DNA of 64,000 nucleotides, taken from positions 1,240,001 to 1,304,000 of the forward strand of contig OZ252150.1 of the NCBI GenBank assembly GCA_965248775.1. Direction: 5' to 3'. Position 1 is the first letter of the stretch. Every line of letters starts with the position of its first letter. Source of the DNA: JBHHUI01 sp965248775 (GTDB lineage: Bacteria > Chloroflexota > Anaerolineae > Anaerolineales > JBHHUI01). Shown piece after piece: positions 19,025-27,978 of the stretch. The notes below the pieces were generated by a model. That model did no database searches. It saw nothing but the letters and a program-made list of their open reading frames with translations, and had not been told where the DNA came from. The position numbers and the translations under genes are program-made.

Positions 19025-19828
19025 ATGAGTACTGTTGCCGAAGTAGTTACCGATCAAGCCGTATTGTTGCGCGACGATGATGGGGGTGTCGCAACCCTGA
19101 CACTAAATCGTCCCCGCCAATACAACGTGCTGACGGCCGAGATGCTGGCCGCGTTGCAAATGGAATTCGACAAGATCGCCGAGGACGACTCGATCCACAT
19201 CGTCATCATCGCGGCCACCGGGAAGGCTTTCTGTGCCGGGCACGATCTCAAGGAGATGCGCTTGCTGCAGGATGAGGGGAAATACAACGCGTTGTTCTTG
19301 CAATGCAGCAAGATGATGATGACCATCAATCGCATGCCGCAGCCCGTAATCGCCCGCGTGCAGGGCATTGCAACGGCAGCCGGGTGCCAATTAGTGGCTG
19401 CTTGTGACTTGGCCGTTGCCGCCGACACGGCGCGCTTTGCAACCTCTGGCATCAACGTCGGGCTCTTTTGCTCCACACCCTCCGTGCCTGTCAGTCGTAA
19501 CCTGCCGCGCAAGCAGGCTATGGAAATGTTGCTGACGGGTGAATTTATTGACGCTGAGACGGCGCTCCGCTGGGGTCTGATTAACCGCGTCACGCCCGAA
19601 GCGGAGCTGGACAATATATTACAAGAGTTAGTCGACATCATTTTATCCAAATCTTCGGTTGCAGTGACCACAGGCAAGCGCATGTTCTATAAACAGTTGG
19701 AAATGAATATGGAAGACGCTTACAAGTATGCCAGCGAGGTAATGGCTTGCAATATGATGGCTGAGGACGTGGGCGAAGGTATCGACGCATTCGTGGAAAA
19801 ACGCGTTCCGGAGTGGAAAGGGCGCTAG
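19025..19828 (+). CDS. Enoyl-CoA hydratase/isomerase family protein
   Basis: This 267-residue crotonase-fold protein starts at ATG 19025 behind a strong GGAGGAGG (19012-19019). GVATLTLNRPRQYNVL and AFCAGHDLKEM form the CoA-binding and first oxyanion-hole region, and VQGIATAAGCQLVAACDLAVA gives the second. The Glu pair of true hydratases is not obvious: where they have G(A/G)ALGGG.E, this protein has ATAAGCQ. Canonical crotonase activity is therefore uncertain. It resembles the ECHDC3-like subgroup. The next gene, an MttB paralogue, starts directly after its stop codon. Carnitine catabolism uses both a crotonase (CaiD) and MttB-type demethylation, but the link here is speculative. Confidence 0.85.
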   Translation: MSTVAEVVTDQAVLLRDDDGGVATLTLNRPRQYNVLTAEMLAALQMEFDKIAEDDSIHIVIIAATGKAFCAGHDLKEMRLLQDEGKYNALFLQCSKMMMTINRMPQPVIARVQGIATAAGCQLVAACDLAVAADTARFATSGINVGLFCSTPSVPVSRNLPRKQAMEMLLTGEFIDAETALRWGLINRVTPEAELDNILQELVDIILSKSSVAVTTGKRMFYKQLEMNMEDAYKYASEVMACNMMAEDVGEGIDAFVEKRVPEWKGR

Positions 19829-21277
19829 TTGTCGAGGCTCCGGCGCAAGCGCGCACAGCGCGGAGTGCGCCCAATTCCAAATGTATCTCCTGCAGGGTTG
19901 GAGGGAGGCCGTTATCGGCCATTGGATGAAGTAGATGTTGAGCGCATTCATGCAGCTGCTCTGAAAGTGCTGGAGCAAACTGGCGTTTCAATCGAAGATT
20001 CGGAGTGTCGGGATATTTTTGCCAAGGCCGGGGCAAAAATAGATGCCCCCAACGATCGCGTATACATTCCGCGCGAGTTGGTGCAGATTGCATTGAAACA
20101 TGCCAACCGCGATGTTGTGCTGTACAGTCGGGATGGAAAGACCGATTTGTACCTGCGAGGGAAACGCGTACATTTGGGGACCGGTGGCGCGGCAGTCCAG
20201 GTGCTCGATCTTGAAACGGGAGTTGCCCGCGATTCCAATTTAAGAGATTTATACGATATCGGGAGGCTAGTCGAAACCCTCAATAATATTCATTTCTATT
20301 TGCGGCCTGTCGTCGCACGTGACGTGTCCAACGAAGATATTGATATCAATACCTTCTATGCTTGTCTTGCTGCCACAAATAAGCATGTCATGGGGGGCTG
20401 CTACTTTCCACAGTCTGTAGTGGAGATCGAGCGCATGGGAGTGCTGCTAGCCGGTGGAACCGCTGCATTCGAGGAGAAACCGTTTCTCTCACTCAACCTC
20501 GGATGGGTCGTTAGTCCACTACGCTTCGCGCCCGAAACAGTTGAGACTCTTACTGAGGCCGTGCGCGCGAAGATGCCGATCTCCCTGGTCTCGGCCCCGC
20601 TAGCAGGTGCAACGGCACCGGCTTCCCTCGTCGGTACACTGGTACAGGTGATCGCAGAAGAACTCTCCGGACTGGCCTACGTGCACTTGTTGCAACCAGG
20701 TCATCCGACACTGCTGGGCGGAATGCCACTCGTGACGGATCTTCGCACCGGCGCCATGATCGGTGGCTCGGCAGAACTTGCACTGATGAATGCTGCTGCT
20801 GCTGCGCAGATGGCACATTATTACGGCCTGCCGATTTATAACACGTGCGGCATCACTGAGAGCAAGTTGCCGGACATTCAGGCTGGCTTTGAGAAAGGTC
20901 TGACGACGGCAGTTACCGCACTGGCGGGCGCGCAATTCAACCACCATTCGGCAGGAATGTTGGAGTCTTTATTAACCGTCGCTTACGAAAATTACATCAT
21001 CGATGATGACATTAACGGCCAGGTGATGCGATTGGTGCGCGGATTGGAAGTCACCGAAGAATCACTTTCGCTCGATGTTATCCATGAGATTTGTCAGGAC
21101 GGACCCGGCCATTTCCTCGGGCATCCACAGACGATGGAATTGATGAATTCCGAGTATCAATATCCCCATACGGCGGATCGGGCTACGCGGGCTGATTGGG
21201 AGGCAACCGGCGGCGAAGATATGCGCAGCCGTGCGCAAAATAAAGCCAAGCTAGCAGTTTGTCGGAGAGCAACCTGA
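19829..21277 (+). pseudogene. MttB-superfamily methyltransferase, second paralogue, tail removed by IS insertion
   Basis: The frame begins at TTG 19829, directly after the TAG of the hydratase gene. TTG is favoured because it gives the basic N-terminus seen in the other two paralogues (SRLRRKRAQRG). The barrel contains the family segments HLGTGGAAVQVLDLETG, GATAPASLVGTLVQVIAEE and GLPIYNTCGITESKLPDIQAGFEKG. From codon 475 the frame reads into an insertion sequence and stops after LAVCRRAT. The original last 37 residues survive beyond the element (22845-22957). Removing the element gives a 512-residue protein like its paralogues. There is no TAG at the pyrrolysine position. Loss of the C-terminal segment probably weakens or destroys function, though the catalytic barrel is mostly present. 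Confidence 0.85.
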
Positions 21278-22840
21278 GATAGCGAAATCGGTGATAATCT
21301 ACGGGCATGGCTAGAAAATTCAAGAAACCCAATTACGAAGTGATGCTCAAACAGACAATCAGTCTGGAAGAAGCCCTGCCATCCAATCATTTGGCACGAT
21401 TTGTGGTGGATGTTATCGCCCAGTTGGATTTGGGTATGATCTATGCACAATATGCACCGACGGGTGGTCAACCTATTGCGCCAGAGATCCTGTTGGGATT
21501 GCTCTTCTATGGTTATGCCAACGGGGTGTTCAGTTCTCGTAAGATTGAGAAAGCCACCTATGAGAGTATCCCATTCCGCTATATTGCCAGTGGGCTGCAT
21601 CCTGACCACGACACAATTGCCAACTTTCGCAAAACCTTTCTGGCTGAGATCCAAGAGTTATTTGTGCAGATCTTGCTCCTGGCCCAAGTTGCTGAGGTGC
21701 TGAAGTTGGGTAATATCAGTCTGGATGGTAGCAAGGTGCATGCTGATGCATCCAAGAGCAAAGCGGTCAGTTACAAGCGTCTGATAAAACTAGAGACCCA
21801 ACTGCGCCAGGAAGTGAACAAACTCTTCGAACTCGGTGAGCAAGCTGATCAGGGTGATCTCCAGTTGCCGGAAGGGCTCGTCATTGAAGACGAAATTGCC
21901 ATTCGCAAGAAACGTTTGGCAAATCTGGCAGAAGCCAAAGCCGTCTTAGAAGCCCGTGCGCAGGAACGATATGAAGCCGAGAGGGCTGAATACGAAGCCA
22001 AACAGCGTGAGCGGGAAGAAAAGTCTCGCAAAACTGGGCATAAACCCCGAGGTCGCAAACCGAAACCACCGCAGCCGGGACCACGGGACAAAGATCAGTA
22101 CAACTTCACTGATCCGGACTCTCGCATCATGAAAAACAGCACCAATAATGGCTTCGACCAGCATTACAACGTTCAAGTTGCTGTGGAGCAGGAGAGCCTC
22201 TTGATTGTGGCGCCTTCACTTTCGAACCATCCGAATGACAAAAAAGAAGCTGAGCCAACCCTGGATGCCATCTCTCCAAAAGTAGGCAAACCAAAGGCTG
22301 CCGCTTTGGATTATGGATATTTCAGCAAAGCGAACATCGCAGCACTTGAGAAGCTTGGCATTGATCCTTACATTGCTACCGGTCGCGAACCTCACCACAA
22401 AAGCTGGCGTACCTTCTTTGAACAAATGCCTGCTCCGCCACCGGAAGATGCCAGTCCGAAAGTCAAGATGGCTTACAAACTACAAACCGAAATCGGCAAA
22501 GCCAGCTACCGTTTACGCAAATGCACAGTGGAACCCGTCATTGGTATCATCAAGGAAGTCCTGGGCTTCCGCCAGTTTTCTCTGCGCGGCCTGCTGGCAG
22601 CAGCCGGGGAATGGTGTCTGGTCTGCCTAGCGTTCAACCTCAAACGCATGCACACCCTCTACCAAGCAAAGGGTGTGCTTTAGCCGGGGCTGCTTTGGCG
22701 CGCCTGCTACTCGCTGAGAGAAGGTGGTTTGCCCTCCATGAAATGCACACTGTTTTACGCTTGTTTTGTCGCAATCAACTGCTCATTTTGCCCTGTAGGG
22801 CTATTCATGTTGTAAAAGTACTTGTCTCTCCGACAAACTG
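21255..22840 (+). mobile_element. Insertion sequence (IS1182-like), complete
   Basis: Perfect 15-bp inverted repeats, CAGTTTGTCGGAGAG at 21255-21269 and its complement at 22826-22840, bound a 1586-bp element with a single transposase gene. The target CTAG is duplicated (21251-21254 and 22841-22844). Deleting the element with one CTAG copy restores the second MttB reading frame exactly, which proves the boundaries. Confidence 0.93.
21307..22683 (+). CDS. IS1182-like transposase
   Basis: This 458-residue transposase has a DUF772-type N-terminal domain (ALPSNHLARFVVDVIAQLDL, PEILLGLLFYGYANGVFSSRKIE, RYIASGLHPDHDTIANFRK), then an Asp-containing segment NISLDGSKVHADASK for the first catalytic acid. 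A charged coiled-coil-like insertion follows, then FTDPDSRIMKNSTNNGFDQHYNVQVAV and a C-terminal EPVIGIIKEVLGFRQFSLRG, the last acid region. Length and order fit IS1182-family enzymes. No stop or frameshift is visible, so it is probably active. It lies between perfect terminal repeats. Confidence 0.92.
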   Translation: MARKFKKPNYEVMLKQTISLEEALPSNHLARFVVDVIAQLDLGMIYAQYAPTGGQPIAPEILLGLLFYGYANGVFSSRKIEKATYESIPFRYIASGLHPDHDTIANFRKTFLAEIQELFVQILLLAQVAEVLKLGNISLDGSKVHADASKSKAVSYKRLIKLETQLRQEVNKLFELGEQADQGDLQLPEGLVIEDEIAIRKKRLANLAEAKAVLEARAQERYEAERAEYEAKQREREEKSRKTGHKPRGRKPKPPQPGPRDKDQYNFTDPDSRIMKNSTNNGFDQHYNVQVAVEQESLLIVAPSLSNHPNDKKEAEPTLDAISPKVGKPKAAALDYGYFSKANIAALEKLGIDPYIATGREPHHKSWRTFFEQMPAPPPEDASPKVKMAYKLQTEIGKASYRLRKCTVEPVIGIIKEVLGFRQFSLRGLLAAAGEWCLVCLAFNLKRMHTLYQAKGVL

Positions 22841-22957
22841 CTAGTACTGGCAAACCGGTTCAATCCGACTATTTCTCCAGAAATTGACAAGCAGTTGCGG
22901 AAAGAATTTAACATCAAGCTGCCGCGTGAAGTTATGCAAGTGGGTGCGTACCCTTGA
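22841..22957 (+). pseudogene. Orphaned C-terminal tail of the second MttB gene
   Basis: After the duplicated CTAG the original frame continues as VLANRFNPTISPEIDKQLR and then FNIKLPREVMQVGAYP, ending at TGA 22955-22957. These 37 residues are the displaced end of the gene at 19829. They have no start codon or Shine-Dalgarno of their own and are probably not translated. Confidence 0.85.
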
Positions 22958-22998
22958 AATTTGATATTTCCACCAAATGTTCTTCAAGTGAGTAGAGG

Positions 22999-23904
22999 AT
23001 GACAACCCTGAGTGCGCGACTCGAGAATAACGAAGTAATCCTCGTCGATGGGGCCACCGGAACCGAATTGGAACGCAGAGGCGTGCCGATGGATGGGATT
23101 GCCTGGAGCGCTACGGCTCTCGAGACTCATCCGGACGTTATCCGTCAGATACATGTCGATCATATTCAGGCCGGCGCAAATATTGTTATCACGAACAGTT
23201 TCGGCTTGTCGCGAAATGTCTTGGAAGCCGCTGGATTAGGAGATAAAGTCGAAGCTCTCAACCGGCGTTCCGTCGAGCTGGCTCAAGAAGCCCGCGATGC
23301 TGCCGGTGTGGGGCACGAAGTCTATTTGGCCGGATCGATATCGAGCTTTCCACCTGGACTTGATTTATCGAAATTTCCACAAGAATCTACTGCGCGAGAA
23401 GTTCATGCTGAACAGGCGGACTTACTCGTCGGTTCCGAGGTGGATCTGATCATGCTAGAAATGATGCGCCGAATTGATCTAACTACTTATGCGATGGAAT
23501 CCGCACTGGCAACAAACATGCCTGTTTGGGTAGGGCTGAGTTGCAGGCGTGAAACTGATGGAACTATGTTGCTCTGGGATGGCGAGCCAATTGACGAAGC
23601 ACTGGACGCTCTCTTACCAATCGGTGGACAAGCGTTCACAATCATGCACACCCAAACGGAAGATGTTGTGGATGCGCTCTCAATGCTGAAGGCTCGTTGG
23701 GACGGGCCGTTCGGTGCATATCCGCACTCGGGCGAATTCGTTATGCCAAGCTGGCAATTCCATGACGTCATCTCGCCGGATGATTATTGTGTCGAGGCCA
23801 GAGAATGGGTGGATATGGGCGCACAGATTATTGGTGGCTGCTGCGGGATTACTCCAGCGCATATTCGTGTACTGGCCGAGCAACTCCCACACACACTTAA
23901 TTGA
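22999..23904 (+). CDS. Homocysteine S-methyltransferase family protein with a Cys-to-His zinc-site change
   Basis: The 301-residue TIM-barrel protein is of the BHMT/MmuM family, which moves a methyl group from betaine or S-methylmethionine (or similar sulfonium donors) to homocysteine. The N-terminus LVDGATGTELERRGVP and the C-terminal zinc motif GGCCG (Cys281, Cys282) are clear. The third ligand, normally Cys in a G-V-N-C motif, is replaced by His217 in FTIMHTQTEDVVDAL. His can bind zinc, but acceptor or donor specificity may differ. It lies between two MttB genes, which suits a role in using methylated osmolytes. Its stop codon overlaps the next gene's ATG. Confidence 0.82.
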   Translation: MTTLSARLENNEVILVDGATGTELERRGVPMDGIAWSATALETHPDVIRQIHVDHIQAGANIVITNSFGLSRNVLEAAGLGDKVEALNRRSVELAQEARDAAGVGHEVYLAGSISSFPPGLDLSKFPQESTAREVHAEQADLLVGSEVDLIMLEMMRRIDLTTYAMESALATNMPVWVGLSCRRETDGTMLLWDGEPIDEALDALLPIGGQAFTIMHTQTEDVVDALSMLKARWDGPFGAYPHSGEFVMPSWQFHDVISPDDYCVEAREWVDMGAQIIGGCCGITPAHIRVLAEQLPHTLN

Positions 23905-24326
23905 TGGATGTTTTGAGTTGGCGACGCAGTTCGTTTGAATTAACGAATGATCGCGAGAAAATAGATCTCGACTGGTTGTATAAAATTCTTGCTGATTCCT
24001 ATTGGGCTGTCGGGCGTACTCGCCAACAGGTCGAATTGTCGGTCGCGAATTCGCTCTGCTTCAGCTTGCTGACGAACAACAGACAGGTTGGCTTTGGTCG
24101 CGTGATCACGGACCGAGCCGTATTTGCGTATATTGCGGACGTGGTTATTGCTGAGGAGTATCGGGGGCAAGGTCTGGGCAAATGGATGCTGGAGTGCATT
24201 TGCGCTCATCCCGATTTGCAATCGTCAAAGATGCTTTTGGAAACCCAGGACGCGCATGAATTGTATGTGCGCTATGGCTTTCAGCATGTCAAAGCCATGA
24301 AACGTCTTCCCGTCGATGGGCCTTAG
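23904..24326 (+). CDS. GNAT-family N-acetyltransferase
   Basis: The 140-residue protein has the acetyl-CoA-binding motif IADVVIAEEYRGQGLGKWMLECI, with R-G-Q-G-L-G as the pyrophosphate loop, and ends LYVRYGFQHVKAMKRLPVDGP, the usual GNAT beta-bulge and tail. Its ATG at 23904 shares the A of the preceding TGA, so translation is coupled to the homocysteine methyltransferase-like gene. The acceptor amine is unknown. Confidence 0.85.
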   Translation: MDVLSWRRSSFELTNDREKIDLDWLYKILADSYWAVGRTRQQVELSVANSLCFSLLTNNRQVGFGRVITDRAVFAYIADVVIAEEYRGQGLGKWMLECICAHPDLQSSKMLLETQDAHELYVRYGFQHVKAMKRLPVDGP

Positions 24327-24328
24327 CG

Positions 24329-25132
24329 ATGGCGGACCTCGCTCAACTTAAATCCTATTATGAGGGGAAAGTCGAGCCAATCTATCGCGCTATCTCAGGT
24401 ATTTCGCTTCATCTGGCGATGGTCGATCGTGAAGGAGAGTCACATACCGAAGGTACACTGCGCACTAAAAACTTTCTGGCAGAACAAATTAATCTTGGGC
24501 CGGATGACTTGCTTGTCGATCTGGCAAGCGGCTACGGGGATGCCTCGCTCTGGCTATCCGCTCACTTTGGTTGCCAGGTTGTTGCGCTGAATCTGATTCA
24601 CATTCAGAACAAGATCGCTTTGGACAATGCCCACCATGCCGAGCATAACGAACGGCTCAGAGTAATTGAAGGGGATTATAATCACGTCCCGATCCAGTCG
24701 GGTGTGGCTGACGTCGTTTGGACTCAAGAGTCGCTGTTGCATGCCGAAGACCGCAGCCGGGTCCTGCGTGAAGCTGCACGGATATTGAAACCAGGCGGGA
24801 CATTGTTACTCACAGATATCCTGCAGCTCGATATGATGGAAGCGGAAGAACAACGGCTTATTTATGAGCGCGTGAATTTACAATCTTTGGAGTCGTTTGA
24901 AAGCTATCGGGACCTTATTGCGCGCGTTGGTCTACAAATGCTCGAGACTGTGGACCTTTCTCGGCACATGGGTCCCTACTACGCCGACCTGGCTACAAAC
25001 CTCGGGCAACATAGTGATAGGTTGGTCGCGGCTATTGGTCCCGAATATACGATCGGCGCGATGCGCCGCTGGTCCGAAGCGGCTTACGAAGGTAAATTGG
25101 GTTGGGGTATGTTTCTGAGTCGGAAGGTCTAA
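24329..25132 (+). CDS. SAM-dependent methyltransferase (sarcosine/dimethylglycine methyltransferase-like)
   Basis: This 267-residue class I methyltransferase has motif I LLVDLASGYGDASLWLSAHFG, the acidic post-I region VVALNLIHIQNKIA, and motif II/III VADVVWTQESLLHAEDRSRVLREAARILKPGGTLLLTDIL. The HAEDR-type active loop and the overall layout resemble dimethylglycine and sarcosine N-methyltransferases of betaine synthesis and related small-molecule enzymes. It would be unusual for betaine synthesis to sit beside betaine demethylation, so a different acceptor is possible. It starts 2 bases after the GNAT gene, in one operon. Confidence 0.8.
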   Translation: MADLAQLKSYYEGKVEPIYRAISGISLHLAMVDREGESHTEGTLRTKNFLAEQINLGPDDLLVDLASGYGDASLWLSAHFGCQVVALNLIHIQNKIALDNAHHAEHNERLRVIEGDYNHVPIQSGVADVVWTQESLLHAEDRSRVLREAARILKPGGTLLLTDILQLDMMEAEEQRLIYERVNLQSLESFESYRDLIARVGLQMLETVDLSRHMGPYYADLATNLGQHSDRLVAAIGPEYTIGAMRRWSEAAYEGKLGWGMFLSRKV

Positions 25133-25201
25133 AGTCGAAGGTCAAATTAACGACTGTGGACTTTAGACATTTGACATTGGACCTGATCAGAGGAGAAATT
25201 G

Positions 25202-26755
25202 ATGACTGGAAGAGCTCAACGAAAAACACGGCGCGGAACTGTGCGCCGAAGCACCAATGGGTCCGTGCAGGTGCGCAGTGTTAAACCCTTAGAGAACAAC
25301 TTGCCCTATGTTGAGATCTTAGCGCCGGAGGGTGTGCAGGCAATCCACGACGCCTCGATGCGGCTGTTGCGTGATACCGGTGTTCTCATCCTGGACTATC
25401 CAGCTGCTCTTGAAACATTCCGGGAACATGGAGCGACAATCAAAGACAATCTTGTGCACATCGACGAAGACACGCTCATGCACTTTGTCAATCAGGCGCC
25501 GGCCACCTTCACCCAGCTTGCGCGCAACCCGGCAAACAATTTAGAGGTCGGCGGCAATAAAACAATCTTCGCCCCGGTCTATGGCCCACCCTTTGTTGCC
25601 GATCTTGAAAACGGTCGCCGTCGGGCAACACTGACAGACTTTCAAAACTTTGCCCGTCTGACCTACATGGCCAACGATTTGCACCACGCCGGTGGCACCT
25701 TGTGCGAGCCAAACGACATTGATGTCAAAGAGCGTCATCTGGATATGATCATGGCGCATATCACACTAAATGATAAAGCATTTATGGGCAGTGTGACTGC
25801 GGCAGATAATGCGCGTGACAGCGTTACGATGACCGAAATCATCTTCGGAGCGGATGCCATTCGTGAAAACCCCGGCGTAATCGCTCTAATCAATGCATCG
25901 AGTCCGCTGCGCTTCGACGACCGCATGTTTGGCTGTGTGGAGGTCTATGCCCGTGCCCGGCAGCCGGTCATTATTTCACCTTTCATCATTGCAGGAGCGA
26001 TGTCGCCGAGCACCATGGCAGCCACGCTCGCACAACAGAATGCTGAGGCGCTCTTCGGAATTTGCTACGCACAAATGCTCAATCCAGGCGCGCCTGTAAT
26101 TTATGGTTCCTTTCTCACAAATATTGATATGAAGAGCGGAGCACCATGTTTCGGCACGCCCGAGAATGCGCTCGCATTGTATGGCTCGGCGCAGATGGCG
26201 CGCCGCTATAAGCTACCTTTCCGTTCCGGCGGAAACTTCACCGCTTCCCGTATCCCGGATGCGCAGGCGGGTTATGAATCTGCAGGCACGATCTGGCCGA
26301 CCGTACAAGCAGGCACAAATTTTGTCATCCACGCTGCCGGCTGGTTGGAAGGCGGTCTCATATCGGGCTATGAAAAATTTGTTATGGACCTCGAGATGCT
26401 CGGCATGATGACGCGCTTGGTAAACGGAATTACACTCACGGAAGAAGACTTTGCTTGGGATGCTTTCGACGAAGTCGGCCCGGGAAACCATTTCCTGGGC
26501 GCGGAGCACACCATGCGTCATTATGAGACAGCTTTTTACCAGCACAAAGTCTTCAACATGGACAATTACGAGAAGTGGGAAGAGGAAGGCAGCGAGGATA
26601 CCTATCGAAAGGCGCACGGTATCTGGAAACGAATGTTGCGTAATTACGAGCCGCCCACTCTGGATGAAGGTATTCGCGAGGAATTGGAAGCGTTCGTCGC
26701 CCACCGCAAGGCAGAATTACAATCCGGTTCTGCGCGTACGAAATGGAAACGCTAG
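25202..26755 (+). CDS. MttB-superfamily corrinoid methyltransferase, third paralogue
   Basis: The 517-residue protein starts at ATG 25202 behind AGAGGAG (25189-25195) and is very similar to the first paralogue. It shares the basic N-terminus, MRLLRDTGVLILDYP, the ARNPANNLEVGGN segment, SPLRFDDRMFG, PFIIAGAMSPSTMAATLAQQN and GAPVIYGSFLTNIDMKSGAPCFGTPE. No in-frame TAG is present, so it is a non-pyrrolysine member, the branch that includes the glycine betaine methyltransferase. It probably demethylates a quaternary amine and loads the corrinoid protein encoded at 41043. It lies 36 bases before the MetE-like gene, suggesting co-transcription. Confidence 0.88.
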   Translation: MTGRAQRKTRRGTVRRSTNGSVQVRSVKPLENNLPYVEILAPEGVQAIHDASMRLLRDTGVLILDYPAALETFREHGATIKDNLVHIDEDTLMHFVNQAPATFTQLARNPANNLEVGGNKTIFAPVYGPPFVADLENGRRRATLTDFQNFARLTYMANDLHHAGGTLCEPNDIDVKERHLDMIMAHITLNDKAFMGSVTAADNARDSVTMTEIIFGADAIRENPGVIALINASSPLRFDDRMFGCVEVYARARQPVIISPFIIAGAMSPSTMAATLAQQNAEALFGICYAQMLNPGAPVIYGSFLTNIDMKSGAPCFGTPENALALYGSAQMARRYKLPFRSGGNFTASRIPDAQAGYESAGTIWPTVQAGTNFVIHAAGWLEGGLISGYEKFVMDLEMLGMMTRLVNGITLTEEDFAWDAFDEVGPGNHFLGAEHTMRHYETAFYQHKVFNMDNYEKWEEEGSEDTYRKAHGIWKRMLRNYEPPTLDEGIREELEAFVAHRKAELQSGSARTKWKR

Positions 26756-26790
26756 AACCATTATCCTTTCAGGAGACGTACAGCTGAATA

Positions 26791-27903
26791 ATGATTACAG
26801 TCCATACCGATCACGTCGGAAGCTTATTGCGACCGCCTGAATTGCTCCAGGCGCGTGCGGATCTCGATGCAGGCAGCATTGCAGCGGCCGAATTCAAGGC
26901 CATTGAGGATAGGGCCGTGGACGACGTCGTCGCATTGCAGGAGAAGAGCGGGATCGGTGTCATCACGGATGGTGAATTCCGCCGCATGTCCTTTCAGAGT
27001 CAGTTACCAGAAGCTGTCGAAGGATTCGGCGAATGGGATATCGATGCGTTCCTGTGGGGTGATTGGCTCGGCGACGAGAACGTTGGCGATAAAGCAACCG
27101 AACGCCCCCAGCAAATTGGTGTAACCGGCAAGCTGCGCCGCAAACGGCACCTGTCGGCGGAGGAGTTCACCTACTTGCGGGCGCGCACCGAGTGTGTGGC
27201 GAAGATCACGCTCACAAGCCCAAGTCTTTATGCCAACTTTTGGTCGGCAGAGCATTCTGCGCACGTCTATCCCACTATGGACAGCTTCCTTGCGGATGTC
27301 GTTGACATCATTCGCGAGGAAGTGGACGAACTCGTTCGCCTGGGCTGCAAATACATCCAGCTCGACGCACCGCACTATCCGCTGCTAATCGATCCCGAGA
27401 CTCGCGCGTTTTACGAAAACCAGGGCTGGTCGATTGATGAATATCTGCAGCGTGGCATCGAGATGGACAATGCTGTGATGGGCGACCATCCAGAAGTTAC
27501 CTTCGGATTCCATCTCTGACGAGGCAACCAGGGCAGCCGTTGGCTGGTCGAAGGAGGCTACGATTTGATCGCAAAGCCGATATTTCAGGGTATCAAGGCG
27601 CAGCGTCTGTTGCTTGAATACGACGATGACCGCTCAGGCACTTTCAATCCACTGCAAGACGTGCCGGACGACAAGATGGTCGTTCTCGGCCTTGTGACGA
27701 CGAAATCTACGCGAAACGAAAGTTCCGAGGAACTCATGGCGCGCATCAAAGAAGCCACACACTTTGTGGATCTGGAAAGACTCGCTATTAGCCCGCAATG
27801 TGGTTTTTCTACATCGGTTGTCGGCAACGCCATTACCGTGGAAGACGAAGAACGTAAACTACGCGTATTGGCCGAAACGGCTCGCCGTGTGTGGGAGGAG
27901 TAG
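26791..27903 (+). CDS. Candidate selenocysteine MetE-like (COG0620) methyltransferase
   Basis: The frame from ATG 26791 to TAG 27903 spans 370 residues with one in-frame TGA at 27517-27519 (codon 243). The protein is of the cobalamin-independent methionine synthase-like family: HVGSLLRPPELLQARADLDAG near the start, LVRLGCKYIQLDAPHYPLL in the middle, the metal-site motif GFHL-UGA-RGNQGS, then LEYDD and SPQCGFSTS. Relatives read H-x-C-R-G-N there; His and Cys of this motif, a later Glu and the C-terminal Cys hold the catalytic zinc. The UGA falls exactly on the ligand Cys. A hairpin compatible with a bacterial SECIS follows. Readthrough would give Sec243; otherwise the product loses half its active site. 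It likely transfers methyl groups to a thiol or corrinoid. The donor is unknown. Confidence 0.72.
27517..27546 (+). promoter_or_regulatory. UGA codon with candidate bacterial SECIS hairpin
   Basis: TGA (27517-27519) is followed by 14 bases, then CAGCC (27534-27538), loop GTT, GGCTG (27542-27546). The loop starts with G and lies 19 bases after the UGA. Both features meet the published bacterial SECIS criteria. A competing ACCAG/CTGGT pairing (27527-27531 with 27544-27548) is also possible, so the fold needs testing. Confidence 0.55.
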
Positions 27904-27946
27904 GCCGCAGGCAGACGTGCATTTCGCCCTTCTCATCTATAATTAT

Positions 27947-27978
27947 GCCCGCTAGTTGACAAAACCAGCGGGCTTTTT
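27947..27978 (+). terminator. Rho-independent terminator
   Basis: GCCCGCT (27947-27953) pairs perfectly with AGCGGGC (27967-27973) around a 13-base loop, followed by TTTTT. It closes the transcript that ends with the MetE-like gene, which supports a functional unit running through the in-frame UGA to 27903. Confidence 0.88.
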
